NCBI GenBank assembly: GCA_963556255.1 | Contig: OY744611.1 | Location: 7,639,474 to 7,703,473, forward strand | DNA from: Allolobophora icterica | Lineage: Eukaryota; Annelida; Clitellata; Crassiclitellata; Lumbricidae | Length of the DNA: 64,000 nt | Direction: 5' to 3' | Part shown: in pieces, positions 1 through 10,875 of the stretch | How positions within the stretch are numbered: the first letter of the stretch is position 1 | Layout: the number at the start of each line of letters is the position of its first letter | Made by a program: the position numbers and the translations under genes | Notes under the pieces: generated by a model | The model's input: only the letters and a program-made list of their open reading frames with translations | Told to the model about the DNA's origin: nothing | Database searches by the model: none

Positions 1-1200
1 TTTGGTAAGATTTAGGGACAGTTTATTTGCTTTGAGCCAGTAATTTACCTTTAGTAGTTCACTATTTAACTTACTAACTAGTTCAACTAGTGATTTGTTA
101 GACATAAATAAACTGGTGTCATCTGCAAACATGAGAAACTGAAGCGTTGTTGAAGCATGTGATAAGTCATTTACGTATACCAGGAATAGTAGTGGACCCA
201 ATATAGAGCCCTGTGGGACGCCACACTTAACTTCCAGCATGGGCGAGGCATTTCCGTTATATAAAACATATTGCTTCCTGCCCCTTAGGTAGTCCCTGAT
301 CCAATCTAGACATATACTCCTTATCCCATAATGGTTCAATTTCGAAATTAGAATTTCATGGTTCACCGTATCGAATGCCTTTGATAGGTCAAGGAAAATC
401 CCTATAGAAAAGTGACCATTGTCTCTGGCTTCGGATTTTTTATCGTACATTTCCATGACTGCCATAAAAGTTGAGTGGTTTTTTTGGAACCCGTACTGTC
501 CTTTGTATAATATGTTAGTTGCTGTAATGTATGACAATGTCATCATTCTCCCATATATAATTTTCTCAAAGAATTTTGAAAAGTATGGTAAGATAGATAT
601 AGGTCTGTAGTTCCCAAGCTGCTTCTTGTCTCCACTTTTATAGATGGGTATCACTTTAGCTATTTTTATGTTGTCGGGACCACACCCGAGTTGATTGAGC
701 AATTTATAATCTGTGCTAGCGGTTCCGAAATTGCTTCGACTGTAGATTTAGCAATTTTGGGGCTAATTTCATCAGGTCCCTCACTAAATGTCGTACGAAG
801 CTCTTTAGCTATCAGCATTATCTCCGAGGGTGTGGTTAGTTCGACGCCAATTGAGGAGATCGTTGGGCTTTTTAGGAATTCAGTTTACAAAGTATCTGTT
901 GGAACTATACTTGCGGCGAGCCTAGGTCCAACCTCCGTAAAGAATTCGTTAAATTTGCTAGCTATAAGATTTTTGTCACCGGTTAAGACACCTTCAATAA
1001 TAAAGTCATCTGGCATGATAGCATGGCCGTCACCATGAAGAAGCTTTTTGATCACCTGCCAAGTTTTGTTTAAGTCATTCTCGCATTCTAAATTTTTTTT
1101 TCAATAGTACTGCCTCTGAGCCTCCTTGCAAATCGTTTTAAATTTATTTCGGTAAATTACAAATTTCTCTTTATTTTCTATCGAAGGAGTTTTGATAAAT
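1..1200 (-). pseudogene. LINE reverse transcriptase domain, partial
   Basis: The reverse complement of about 90-240 reads GVPQGSILGPLLFLVYVNDL and then FLMFADDTSLFM, the RT palm motifs with the catalytic FADD box. Positions 1-60 continue with a KVNYWLKANKLSLN motif typical just after the palm. The fingers region (YRPISLL-like) lies upstream at about 560-700. Frame changes are present, so the protein is not intact. The thumb and C-terminus are beyond the left edge. Confidence 0.8.
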
Positions 1201-1281
1201 TTTATATAAAGCCGAGTTTTCTTTTTGCACGATTTCAATAGAACCGCTGTCATCCATGGCTGTTTAATTTCATTACGTTTC

Positions 1282-2040
1282 TTAGAAATATAAGCTGTTT
1301 TTTAAAGACTCCTCATATAATGTTTTGTATTTTTCTATAAATAGGCCTACTGTGTATGCAAGATTTGCATCTCTCCGATCACATGCTTCATAGACCTCCG
1401 ACCAACTTATCTCGTTTAATCGGCTGTTAAATGTACTTATTGCAAAGTCATTTACAATTCTTTTCACTTTGGCTGGAATTTTATTCAGCGATAGCTGCGG
1501 AGTTTTGTTTATCACATAGATGGGCAGATGATCAGACAAGTCTTCAGTTATTATGGCAGAGTCTAGATAGTCCGTGAGTACATTTGTGAAGATATTGTCA
1601 ATCAATGTAGCCGAAGCCTGTGTGATCCTCGTTGGTCTTAAGATCGTTGGCATAAAGCGATGGGAAACAAGTATGTTGTAAAATGTGCGAGTTGGGGCAT
1701 GCGAATCAATTTTTAACAGGTCTATATTATAAACGCCTGCCAGGAATGTATCATCTTTTGATCGAGCTAATTTAGATAACAATTTTTCCAGTGCTAAGTT
1801 GAACAGGTTAATGTCATTACCCGGGGGTCCATAGTATATATAACTCCAATTGTACGAATATTTCCTATTGAGCTTTTAGTTTTGACTATAAATAGGCCTA
1901 CTGTGTATGCAAGATTTGCATACACAGGTCTTTCATGAAGGTCTTTCATCAGTTTCACGGTGTTCCACTGTCCATTCTTCACCGTGTATTTGGGTCTCCC
2001 GTCCGTTTTTGATAAAGAATCCTACCCCGCCTCCTCTCCC
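1282..2040 (-). pseudogene. LINE endonuclease domain, frameshifted
   Basis: The frame at 1282-1782 contains AGVYNIDLLKI, RPTRIT, SATLIDNIFTN and SDHLPIYV, the C-terminal half of an exonuclease/endonuclease/phosphatase domain. The N-terminal half lies at 1794-2040 in another frame (GVGFFIKNG, then IRTIGVIY). A frameshift near 1800 separates them. The final catalytic SDH motif is kept. A stretch of about 35 bp at 1335-1370 recurs at 1887-1922 inside the domain, adding foreign residues (AYTVGLFI) twice. The intact protein would nick target DNA to prime reverse transcription. Confidence 0.8.
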
Positions 2041-2199
2041 CACGGATCTGCTCCTAGGAACTCATAGGATCTGTTTCTAGGAACTCACTCGCAAAAACTT
2101 TTAACAACTAAAATACTTTTTCTACGACTAATTTTGGGGGGACAATTCTGCTTAAAACAACTGATCTGATCAAAAAAGGGAGTGAAAACACATTTTCAC

Positions 2200-2345
2200 C
2201 CTCACACACAGTTACATTTGTTGACCTTTAATGGTGTTTCTTCAAACTTTGGGGGATCCGATGTATGGCGTGTCCCCCACCTTAAAAGGTGGGGGTCTTG
2301 TCCCCCTCGAACCCCCGGGATCGCCGAACATGCGGACAATCATCT
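2200..2345. repeat. C/G-rich interspersed repeat, copy 1
   Basis: The segment has runs of C and G (gtcccccacc, cttgtccccctcg, gggatcgccg) and resembles 36700-36790, which shares the order gggg(g/t), tgtcccccac, aaggtg, cttgtccccc and gggatcgccg. It is probably the terminal part of a dispersed element. The class is unknown. Confidence 0.45.
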
Positions 2346-2589
2346 TTAGAGTAGGCCTGATTGTGAACTAAATGGGTGAAAAGAAAAGAACAAAGGAGAA
2401 TAATATCTACTGTGAAGTACTTCCAATAAGCTTCCAACAAGACGTTGAACAGAGTTCCAGCTGACATTCAATTTATTAAGTTTCCTGCTGACAAGGTCAA
2501 AGGTGGGAGAGCGTCCGCCAATATAGATGCAAGTAACGCGCCTTGCAGAACGACCATTTCATGGTATCGACGTCAAACATAAACTACCT

Positions 2590-3000
2590 ATGGACAACTA
2601 TTTTTTTATTATTATTCGTTTATTAACTCCACACGTTGTCACATCGCAACATAGTACAAAACACAAGTTTAGAATAATAGAATCAAGAGTCGCATGCAAT
2701 CATGTCTTTAAATAAAAATGAGTTATATAGAAACTGGATTCTACTTTAAGGCATCATAGAGAACCCTAGAAATAAAATTAGCATCGTCCTTTGGAGGCAG
2801 GGCAAAGTCATGTGGGCGCGGACGGAGACTATAGGCCTACTGTCGTGTGATTTTGGGAGGGAACAAATCATGCAGTACGTGGTACGGATTTCGTGACACC
2901 GCCGAGAGCAGACGCATATCAGCGGTTCTCATCAACTGTTCAACATTCGGCGTATTGTCTCTCAGGTAGCCACATGCACATCCAAATACTTCAAGGATTC
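2590..3000 (-). mobile_element. LINE 3'-end fragment with (ATA/AAT)n tail
   Basis: On the minus strand the text from about 2960 downwards translates to a conserved LINE C-terminus: RNPYHVLHDLFPPK, then LRPRPHDFALPPKDD, then NFISRVLYDALK and a stop. This is the V-LLPP / YNLRPR-H / LP / NFI-R-LY pattern seen at the end of some non-LTR ORF2 proteins. A 3' UTR follows and ends at about 2600 in AATAATAATAAAAAA. A stop follows FPPKITRQ, so it is a relic. It is 5'-truncated, as is usual for LINE copies. Confidence 0.65.
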
Positions 3001-3771
3001 AACCAAATTAATTGGATGAACAAACTGTAAGCAGCGACACTTAGCAGAGTTAAACTCGAGAGAGTGGTTAGTATTATAGTATGATTTCAATCGGATTGCG
3101 ATTTCACTCGAAGCGTCTATCGATAAAAGCACTGTGCATTATGACAGCGACGCTATACAAAACACTACAATAGTATTAGAATTTGTTTTGTTGTCATGTT
3201 TGTTGGCTCAGTGATTGCAAGAGCAATTGTTTGTCTCTGATTCCACATATCTAAGAGTGAAGGAAATTAGCGCCTCTCCTACGTTCCATATGGAATATTT
3301 GAGCTTTACTTTACTAATTGAAGCCCAAAGTAGTATCTTAGAGGCTCTGTAATAACTTTTGCAGATTATTTAGAGGTAACATTAGAATGAAAGTTATTTT
3401 TCTTACTGGCGCAATTTAAGCATTTGGGTGGGTAAGCTTACTTCTAACTTCGCATCTTTTGAACCAGTGTGTGCAAATAAATGATGAGCAGTTGCCTGTA
3501 GACGTGTCACACATCTTACAATATTTTTGACGAAACGAAAGAACGACTGTGGTTTGTGACATTGTTTTTGTTGCATTTTTAGGTTTCAATGTTCATTTCC
3601 AAATTTCAAGATTCTCAACTTTGTCAACTCTGACTAGTCCAAAGTCAGTAGGCGCAGAGGTTTATCATTTACTTTGGGCAAAATCTTTTGCTGATGATCT
3701 GCTGTAATGTAGCAAAGCTGTGATCTCATTCAAAAGTATTGATACTCTTGGTCTATTTTAGATTTCTATAG
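3001..3771. other. No recognisable feature; upstream side of locus A
   Basis: No convincing coding frame, RNA gene or transposon end is visible. The first exon and promoter of locus A would be expected here or in the preceding LINE debris. The end of the stretch is T-rich and closes with a splice acceptor (tttctatag at 3763-3771). Confidence 0.4.
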
Positions 3772-4049
3772 AAATACTCAGAAGAGGCCTGTAATCATCA
3801 GAATCAACCACGATTACCTCTCGGAAGCTATTCAACCGAATGACGAGTTAATCGCATCGCTGTTGTGTCTCAACTGCATAACGGAAAAGCAAAGTCACTT
3901 AATTAAACAACAACGTTTTCGACAAAGTAAAAACGCCGAACTTTTACACGTCGTGAGATCCTTCGACGAGATAAAGTTTTCCAATGTCGTCAAATGTCTT
4001 CGACAAACAAACCAGAAGACAGTGGCAAGGATCTTCGAAAACGGAGGAG
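3772..4049 (+). CDS. Locus A, CARD-domain exon
   Basis: An internal exon is proposed between the acceptor tttctatag (AG at 3770-3771) and the donor gag|gtttaaag (GT at 4050-4051). It codes about 92 residues that read as a caspase-recruitment domain. The first helix carries HDYLSEAIQPND, then LIASLLCLNCITEKQ, then ELLHVVRSFDEIKF, and the last helix has VVKCLRQTNQKTVARIFE. The closing pattern, in which a polar alpha-helix with L-R-T-Q leads to a glycine run, is the usual C-terminal signature of CARDs. CARDs are adaptor domains that bind other CARDs in apoptosis and innate immunity. The exon ends in phase 1 and joins the exon at 10876 by completing a glycine codon. The frame remains open to 4111 if the donor is not used. 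The starting exon is not seen. Death or DED domains are less likely alternatives. Confidence 0.65.
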
Positions 4050-4115
4050 GTTTAAAGTCCAAATTTTATCTAAAAGCTGATGATAAAATTAATTTACTGT
4101 GGCAGGGATCATAGA

Positions 4116-4654
4116 AAACGGATATGTTCATATAAAGTTTTACTAAAAGGCTCATGGTTAACTAATTGGTTTCATAGTTACAAAACTTGCTACTAACTTA
4201 TCTCGATTTACATCACTGTTGTTGCGAGTCTGTGCACTATTATTTATTACTAGACACGCCATATTCTGTTTGATCCAAATCAATGCATATTTTATTGTCA
4301 CAACTCCAGTACAAACTGTGAAATTTTTTCGGAAAATCTTACAATACTGGTATCGTGCATACACTGCATAGCTTCATGGCATAACTGTACCTTCAAAACT
4401 TATTCAAATTTGGAAGGAAGGCTATATAACCATTGTGATTTTTTCGTGGCCTATTAGGAAGGATGAAGGGTTAAAGAAAAGATGCATCTCCACGCCTTTA
4501 AATGACTAATTTTATTATACGTGAACCTAACTAAACCTGGCTGTATTCATCAAAGGCGCTCCGGGGTCAATCGTCAAGTTACAACTTGTGCTTTCTTGTA
4601 ACACTAACTCTTCACCTATCACCCAGATAGGTGCCACTTGTATCATATCGTATA
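4116..4654. other. Intronic sequence without recognisable feature
   Basis: This is the start of the proposed first intron of locus A. It is AT-rich and no coding or transposon signature was recognised before the LINE tail at about 4655. Confidence 0.4.
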
Positions 4655-6020
4655 TAGTTATTTATAAAACGCCGCTCGCAATATAGACTATTCAGAGGCG
4701 CTCCCGGCGTGACAGCCCCGAAGGAAAAGAAAGGTCATTAGGCAGCGGAGAGAAGAGGGCGAGATCCCAAACAATATCTTGTTACGGAGTGAGGGGCAGG
4801 TTTTCCATAAGGAAGGGCTAAGGATGGCAAAAGCACGGTGCAGAGTTATCGAAGTAATAGCCAGTGGGACAAGGAGATCAAGGCGGGAAGAGAGAGCAGA
4901 GAGAGGTTTACGCATTAGGTCACAGAGGAACTTGGGAGCTTTTCCCTGCTGAGTCCTAGAGACCAGGAGTAGGATCTTGTATTGGCTGCGGGAAGCAATA
5001 GGAAGCCATTGCAGTCCATCGGTAATAAAGGTAGTTATGTGGGAGAAGCGAGGGAAACGGATGATGAGCCTAGCAGCCGCGTTCAGAACAGGCTGTAGAG
5101 ACGAAAGGCGTGCCTTAGGGAGCCCAGCAAACAATAAATTGCAATAATCAATGCGGCAGCAAATGAAGGCATGAACCATAGTAGTAAACACAGAAGGGAA
5201 CTGATCTCCTGACTGCCCTCAAACACCTCAGGTGATAGAAACAGGAGCGCGTCAGGTGTGAGAAACCGAGAGAATGCTATCGATGGCGACATCCAAGTCG
5301 CGGACACTGAATGATAGTGAGAAATCAGGGTATATTGACGACAGAAGTCGGATATCAAGTTTAGATAACTGCTGCTTAGTGCCAAACCACATCACTTTAG
5401 TCTTAGAAGAGTTAAGGTTGATCGATTTGATGACATCCAAGAGCGCAGATCATGTAAGAGAGAATCAATGGATCGAACGCGGGAGGTCTGCTCAGAGGAG
5501 GAGCCTTGTACACAGACCTGAACGTCTTCTGCATAAAGTTGGTCAGAGATAAGGTGTTTAGTGAATATAGAAGGAATGTCAGCTATGTAGAATATGTACA
5601 GAATGGGGCCAAGGACAGAACCCTGTGGGACACCATACTCAACCCTAACCCAGGCAGTTCTGGAGTCGCCAAGGACAACCCTCTGAGTACGGTCAGAGAG
5701 GTAAGATTTAAACCAATGAAGAGGGAGACTACTGAGACCACAAGACAGTTCGAGACGCCGAAGTACGATTTCATGGTCAACCCTCGAAGGCCGAGGAAAC
5801 CTCAAAGTGTGCCAGAAGCGTCAAATGAGACCTGTCAGTGGCAGTGTAAAATTAATGTCCGAGAGAAGGAACAGGAGGGAGCTTCCGTAGAATGGTGACC
5901 TCTAAACCCTGATTGTCTAGAACGAAAGAGTTCAGACCGTTCAATATAGGGCAGAAGCTGAAGTGAGACGAGTCTCTCAAGAGTTTTAGGCAGAAAGGAA
6001 AGGTTAGAAATAGGACGATA
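4655..6020 (-). mobile_element. L2/CR1-type LINE, 5'-truncated
   Basis: The minus strand reads through fingers (YRPISNLSFLPKTLERLV near 5990-5900), palm and C-terminal domain to a 3' end near 4660-4710. That end carries the GCGCCTCTGA and GGCG-TTTATAAAT terminal motif shared by many other LINE ends in this window. The 5' break is near 6020, where the text repeats gacgatagtta. The copy is disabled by frameshifts. It sits in the intron of locus A in antisense orientation. Confidence 0.8.
4688..6010 (-). pseudogene. LINE ORF2 remnant (RT and C-terminal domain)
   Basis: The frame at 5392-5805 holds the palm: VDHEIVLRRLE, WFKSYLSDRTQRV, GVPQGSVLGPILYIFYIADI and YAEDVQV. The catalytic box is YAED instead of YADD, so one metal-binding aspartate has become glutamate. 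The frame at 4688-5191 holds the conserved C-terminal part (HAFICCRIDYCNLLFAGLP, LQPVLNAAARLI). At least two frame changes separate these blocks. Confidence 0.8.
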
Positions 6021-6113
6021 GTTAGACGATAGTTATGATCAGCTACTTCTTGCCAGCTGCTCGTGCCAACTATTCAGTGAAAGTGTTGCGGCTTTGCGTA
6101 ATCTAGATAATTC

Positions 6114-6121
6114 ACTGCCAC
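6114..6121. repeat. Target-site duplication, left (copy 1)
   Basis: The 8-bp sequence actgccac precedes CAGTG at 6122 and is repeated at 10044-10051 after the final CACTG. Eight base pairs is the hAT standard. Confidence 0.9.
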
Positions 6122-7950
6122 CAGTGTTATTTTAGTTCCAGCATTAATTTCTATTCCAGTTCTTATTCTATTCCACTGCTATAATTTTAGTTCTAGTTCT
6201 AGTTCCTCTTAAGAAATAATTTTTATTCTTATTCTAGTTCTAGTTCCTCCTAAGAAATAATTTTTATTCTTATTCTAGTTCCACTTCCTCTTTATAAATA
6301 ATTTTAGTTCCAGTTCTAGTTCCAAAAAAAATTATTTGTAGTGGCACTTCCAAATCCACTTACAGTTATCACAGTTCTAACATGAACGGTTAATGTCTGT
6401 CGGACAATGTGAATGCGACTGATAATAAAACAGTTTATAGGCAGACACACTAAAAAGTTACCAGTCAATTATTTTACTGTTGAGTTTCAAAAACACCCGC
6501 ATCTCAATTAAGGGATTTGCTCAATCGATTTCTGCAACCTGTAGACATCCATCCTGCAAGGCTGCAACAGAAAAGCGCCTCTGATGCGGGAGCTGAAACT
6601 AAATCTTCAGCTATAACAGCGAGCCGTCGGTTTACTGGATGTCTACTCAGAGGCGTAGCTAGGAGGGGAGCAGGGGGAGCGGCCGCTCCCCCTGAGACCA
6701 TTTTCCAAGATGTGGGGCCTTTTCACAGTTTATTTATTCCAATCGTTCAAATTTTTTTAATTCCAATCGTTCGAACGACATAATTTATTTTCTGGAACCC
6801 TAGAAAGACTGCGATGCCAGATGGGCATTCAGAAAATCAGCAGTACATATACTCTTGCAGAATTTACCAGAACCTGTATATATGACTGATGCTTCATATG
6901 ATACTTGATACACACTGCCACAGACATATGTACGCGTTGTCTATCTAGGTCGCCGAGGTCGGGGTATTTGACCCTAATCCACGCACAGTAGAATGAAATC
7001 CCATGAGTCAGATTCTCCCTTTTAGACGTACATCACTGCATACACTTTACGGTATACGCATATCTCTCAGCTCCAGTGCTAAGCAATGTCTGTAATATTA
7101 TCTGCCTTATTGTTCATCTGTTTCTCGCTCTCTCACTAGCTCGCTCTCTGTCTATGTCTCTCTCGTTTTCTCTCACTCGTTCTGTCTCTGTCGCAATCAG
7201 TCTCTTTGTCAATGTCTCTCTAAAAGCCCTGTACCCTATACACTCAACACTGTCTACAACGACTGCAGTCTTCGTGCTCCTCAGCCTCACGTGAAAGTAC
7301 AATACCTCTTTCTTGTTCAGAATACAGTCATTCGCTTACTTAAAAACGACTTCTAATTAAATTTTTAATCGACGGCTAAAGCTCTGTTGAACCAGAGAAA
7401 CTAAGACTCAACTGAAGGTAAGGAACTTCTAATTTAGAATAGCAGTTCTGAACTTCTTGTTGCTTTGCTTTTGTAATTAGTATATAATACAAGTAATTAA
7501 TCTGCTTCACTTTCGTGAAACATTACTAATGCCTTAAACCTTAAACGTTAGGCCTACGCTGTGAATCTGAAATTGCCTCGAGACAAAGATTCCACGGAGA
7601 GAAGTGATGCCACTGGTTTGAAGCCAAACATGGAGAAATATTTATTATAATTTGAGAACAATTGTTACTGACAATTGACAGTGCATCTCGTGCACTTCAA
7701 TCAGTCTATATATAGACCTATCTATATACAGCTACCAGACTTCTCTATGTGGCATTTGACTTAACATCATACATGCGTGATTCATATGAATCTATCATTA
7801 CTACAGCTACAGCAATCAGTCAGCTCTTTGTAAGATTACGCCGAAGTTAGAAAGAGTCGCACAAATAAATTCTCTGGTGAACTGAACAGTGACGATCGAA
7901 CCAGAAATAGCTTTCAAGAGTCATGTATTTTTCGCTATTGTAGACAGCAA

Positions 7951-8455
7951 TGGCTCAGCTTAAGAGTCGTTTTGAAGGGCAGTGTTTAGTTTCTGCAGCG
8001 TTTAGTTTTCTTTATCCCAAATCCCTTCTGCACTTATCCGATGTTCATTTGGAATTAGCAGCAACAAAACTGCAACAAACATATTAATCGGACATCGGCC
8101 CCGATTTTTTGTCAGAGGCGCGGTCCTTCAGACGTGAGTTCAGCAAGGAACTCGAAACAACAAAACTGTATTGGACATACTGAAACTCATATTGGGCTCT
8201 CACTCCACGCCATCTATCCCGGAATTGGCTACTGCCTGTGTGCTTTTGACACTCTCCCAGTCACCGTTGCCAGTGCTCCTTCTCCAAGTTGAAACTTATA
8301 AAGACGTATCTTAGATCCACTACCTCACAGGACAGGCTTGATGGTCTTGCTCTTCTTGCGATCGAAAATCGAATGTGCAAAACAATTGAATATTGATAAC
8401 TTGATAGACAAATTTGCTCATAGTAAAGCTAGAATAGCCAAATTCGTGAAGTAAT
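7951..8455 (+). pseudogene. hAT transposase C-terminal region (ZMYM/TTF type), degenerate
   Basis: Reading across frame breaks gives MAQLKSRFEGQCLVSAAFSF, then SDIGPDFLSEARSF, then LLGSHSTPSIPELATACVL, then PVTVASA and SFSKLKLIKTYLRS, ending in DRLDGLALLAIENRM. This is the C-terminal dimerisation region of hAT transposases related to ZMYM-like and TTF-finger proteins. The hallmark ASAERSFS box is interrupted by a small deletion after ASA. Stops follow QQTY and KLYWTY. The N-terminal finger and most of the catalytic domain were not recognised, so the element is non-autonomous. Confidence 0.7.
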
Positions 8456-8611
8456 TCTCTGAAGAACTACAGAGATGGAGCGCTCAGCACTGGCGACGGT
8501 GACTGGGTGAGTGACAAACAGCACAAAGACATGTAGCCAATTCCGTGATAGATGACATGATGTGAGAACTGCATACATTATATTAGGCCTACTGCAAGTG
8601 TACGTAGGCAA
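8456..8611 (-). pseudogene. Second, inverted hAT dimerisation fragment
   Basis: The minus strand codes SRNWLHVFVLF-VTHPVTVASAERSI, matching the segment at about 8200-8290 on the plus strand (nucleotide match gccatctatc-cggaattggctac). The intact ASAERS box appears only in this inverted piece. Two related fragments therefore lie head to head within the nested hAT. Confidence 0.6.
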
Positions 8612-8754
8612 TACATTTTTGTTGTATTCGTTTTTGTCTTGAACTATTAATGTGACTTGAAATATGGGTCATTAATGAGAACGTTTAATACTCTTTTTTA
8701 GTCTAACTGCAGTTTAAAATATAGCTATATCATTATTTTTACGTTTTAATGCGT

Positions 8755-8835
8755 AAGGGCCCCCAGGCTTAGAATGTCCAAGGGCCCCCAGGCTTAGAAT
8801 GTCCAAGGGCCCCCGGCTAGGTTGTTACGCCACTG
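8755..8835. repeat. hAT-like terminus with 25-bp direct repeats
   Basis: The motif gggcccccaggcttagaatgtcc occurs twice, followed by gggcccccggctag, and ends with gttgttacgccactg. Read backwards this is CAGTGGCGTAACAACCTAGC, a typical hAT end. No matching opposite end or TSD was found, so this is an orphan terminus. Confidence 0.5.
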
Positions 8836-9055
8836 ACTAGATTGTGTCACAAATCTTGACTTGAGTAGGCCCTACTGTTCCTCACTTTACTATGGCCTAG
8901 TTTCTAGTCGTTTGGCCTGCCTCAATAGAGAGCAATTCTCTGCTCTTATTGGTCGAATACCAAAATTTGGTCAGGTCTCTGGTTATATGCTTTAGGTACT
9001 GCACTGGCTACAGCCAGCGTGTAGTATAAGGGCTGTTTCCCTGGTCTGGAGGTGC

Positions 9056-9390
9056 TTGTTGGGATGCGCTCCAGCTTATCTGCGGGTCCTTTGCCGCCCC
9101 ATGCTGGGAATTCATGGTAGTCGCCACCTCCAATCTTCTGGCAAAGGAGTACTCATTGTGCCTTCTGCCCGCTCAGCCACCATGAAGAACCGTGTTTTTC
9201 AGTGGTGGGCCCGACGGCATGGAACGGGCTTCCCGGATCTATGCCTGTTCCCGAGAACTCCCTCTTATATATTCTATACTCGATTGAAAAACTGTATTGT
9301 TTGGCCGTGCAGGAGTCGGGAGCACCTCTGAGTAGCCCCCCTGAGGAGGTGCTATATAAATACTCGAATGAATGAATGAATGAATAGCAC
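9056..9390 (+). mobile_element. L2-type LINE 3' end with (GAAT)n tail, in copy 1
   Basis: The frame at 9056-9331 codes a LINE C-terminus: GCAPAYLRVLCRPM, RHLQSSGKGVLIVPSARSAT, MKNRVFQWWARRHGTGFPD. It is followed by the terminal motif CTATATAAATACTCGAATGAATGAATGAATG. Only the last 330 bp are present, as expected from 5' truncation. The same fragment is at 18784-19118 in the inverted copy. Confidence 0.75.
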
Positions 9391-10194
9391 AACTAATAGA
9401 TTTGAGCATTTTACAAATGTGGCTTCCAAATTTAGTTGTGTTAATTAGATTAAAAGCATTTTTGCAACGTGAATGCCGATAATTATTAATTTTGGTAGTT
9501 GGGGCCTTTTCATGTGCTCGCTCCCCCTGGTGTTGAAACCTGGCTACGCCACTGTGTCTACTCTGCCAGACGTTAAAGAGACTAGGAACAGCGACATGTT
9601 CTTCAATTTCCTGAATGTATTTAGAAAGTTCTGCTGCAATGCTGTCAGGAGCATGTTTGATGGGGAGTCTGAGTACCTCACTCTTGTTGCCAGAAGTTTG
9701 AATCAAAGAGCGTATAATTATTTATAGAATATAGAATATGCGGAGAAGCTTCATCATAGCGCCGCACCGTAACGTCAATCAAGAGCCGTCGTCATTCCGT
9801 ATAGTTATTAGTTAATGTTAGAATTATCGGTTGGGCAGCTTAAAATTAATTTTTATTCTATTCCGTTCTCGTCTTGAAAATAAATTTTTATTCTATTCCG
9901 TTCTCGTTCTCGAAAATTTTTTAAATTTTTATTCCTATTCTATTCTCGTTCCACAATTATTTTTCGTTCCAGTTTTCGTTCCGTGGAACTAATATTAAAT
10001 AATTATTATTCCTATTCTATTCCCTGGAACGAAAATAACACTGACTGCCACCATGCTTTACGGGACCCTACTCTTTATCTTAACTCATTTCACTTACAGT
10101 GATGGTTATTTATCCTGGTACTTGTGTTTTAACGCGAAAGCTTTATACATTATAGATACCTAATCACTAACAATATTTTCTTTGGAAGGCATCA

Positions 10195-10740
10195 CAATCA
10201 AATCAAAATCAAAACACACTTTATTGAACAACATGATACAAGCAACAAAAATTCAATCAAGCAACTCAATGGCGCAAGGGGTAAGCCCAAAGGAACATAG
10301 TATTCCGCTAATAGGGTCGCCCAAGTTACATCAGTTCGTTTAACAGGTTTAATTGCTTTATATTATGCTACATTCAACAAGACAAATACTTAGGTTATGG
10401 TGTCCATTAATGAGTGTACAAACAATGACAGGGTTAATTCAAAACTGAAATCAATTAATAGCTTAAAAAAGGAACCTGTTTAATTTACAGCCACATAGGT
10501 ACCTGCACAATGATCGTACAGTAATTTTAGACGCGTGGATCCTGTATATATCTTTCATACTTGCCCTTGAATTGCTGGACAGTATACGTAGAAAAGTAAT
10601 TAAAGTTCGCTGGTCAGAGAGTTCCAGAGCAGAGGTCCACATATTCCAATGCCATGTTTCCTAATGTTTGTGTTTATGTGTTCATGTTCGTTACGACTGA
10701 CTTCAGTTGCAAATTTCGCGAATCGTTAGCAATGTCCAAT
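10195..10740 (-). mobile_element. LINE 3'-end fragment
   Basis: On the minus strand, from about 10735, the translation gives EVSRNEHEHINTNIRKHGIG and GICGPLLWNSLTSE, the G-LWNSL block close to the end of many LINE ORF2 proteins. The 3' end at about 10195-10240 is A/T-rich with repeated aatcaaaatc units. It is 5'-truncated. Confidence 0.6.
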
Positions 10741-10875
10741 TGGGGCTCTCAATGAGACCATAGTTTGAACTGGTCACGTATCTATTTCAGTTCGTACCTC
10801 GATTATAAGTGATTTTAATCAACTGCAGTTAGCTAAAATTACGTCTAAGAAATTGATATACTTGTTTGGTTGTAG

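Larger units (their letters stand above)
1..2045 (-). mobile_element. Non-LTR retrotransposon (CR1/Jockey-type LINE), decayed, cut by the window edge
   Basis: Read on the minus strand, this stretch codes an apurinic-type endonuclease followed by a reverse transcriptase, in normal LINE order. The endonuclease begins near 2040 with a GGGVGFFIKNG motif and runs to about 1282. The RT follows from about 1200 to position 1 and leaves the window. Frameshifts and an inserted repeat break the frame, so this copy is dead. The 3' end and tail lie outside the window. The clade is inferred from motif style only. Confidence 0.85.
6648..9554 (+). mobile_element. Nested hAT transposon inside copy 1 (2907 bp)
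   Basis: The left end is CAGAGGCGTAGCTAGG and the right end GGCTACGCCACTG. Both subterminal regions carry GGGGGAGCG and GGGGCC motifs. The 8-bp duplication tgtctact flanks it at 6640-6647 and 9555-9562, which proves a separate insertion into the outer element. It carries the hAT transposase remnant at 7951-8455 and has itself received a LINE end (9056-9390). Confidence 0.88.
6122..10043 (+). mobile_element. Composite hAT-type transposon, copy 1 (3922 bp)
   Basis: The left end is CAGTGTTATTTTAGTTCCAG and the right end reads CTGGAACGAAAATAACACTG, giving terminal inverted repeats (TIRs) of the hAT CAGTG type. An 8-bp TSD, actgccac, lies at 6114-6121 and 10044-10051. Subterminal regions repeat TTCTAGTTCC and related motifs. 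A second, inverted copy is at 18131-22052: position x here pairs with 28174-x across the whole length, with no net indel. Most of the interior is another complete hAT (6648-9554). The element lies in the intron of locus A. Confidence 0.9.

Noticed and set aside
691..1038. Plus-strand 115-codon frame
   Set aside because: It is antisense to the LINE reverse transcriptase and has no domain of its own.
5506..5898. Plus-strand 130-codon frame
   Set aside because: Antisense shadow of the L2-type RT on the minus strand.
7610..7616. gccactg as the left end of the orphan hAT ending at 8835
   Set aside because: Orientation and flanking 8 bases do not match the actagatt flank.
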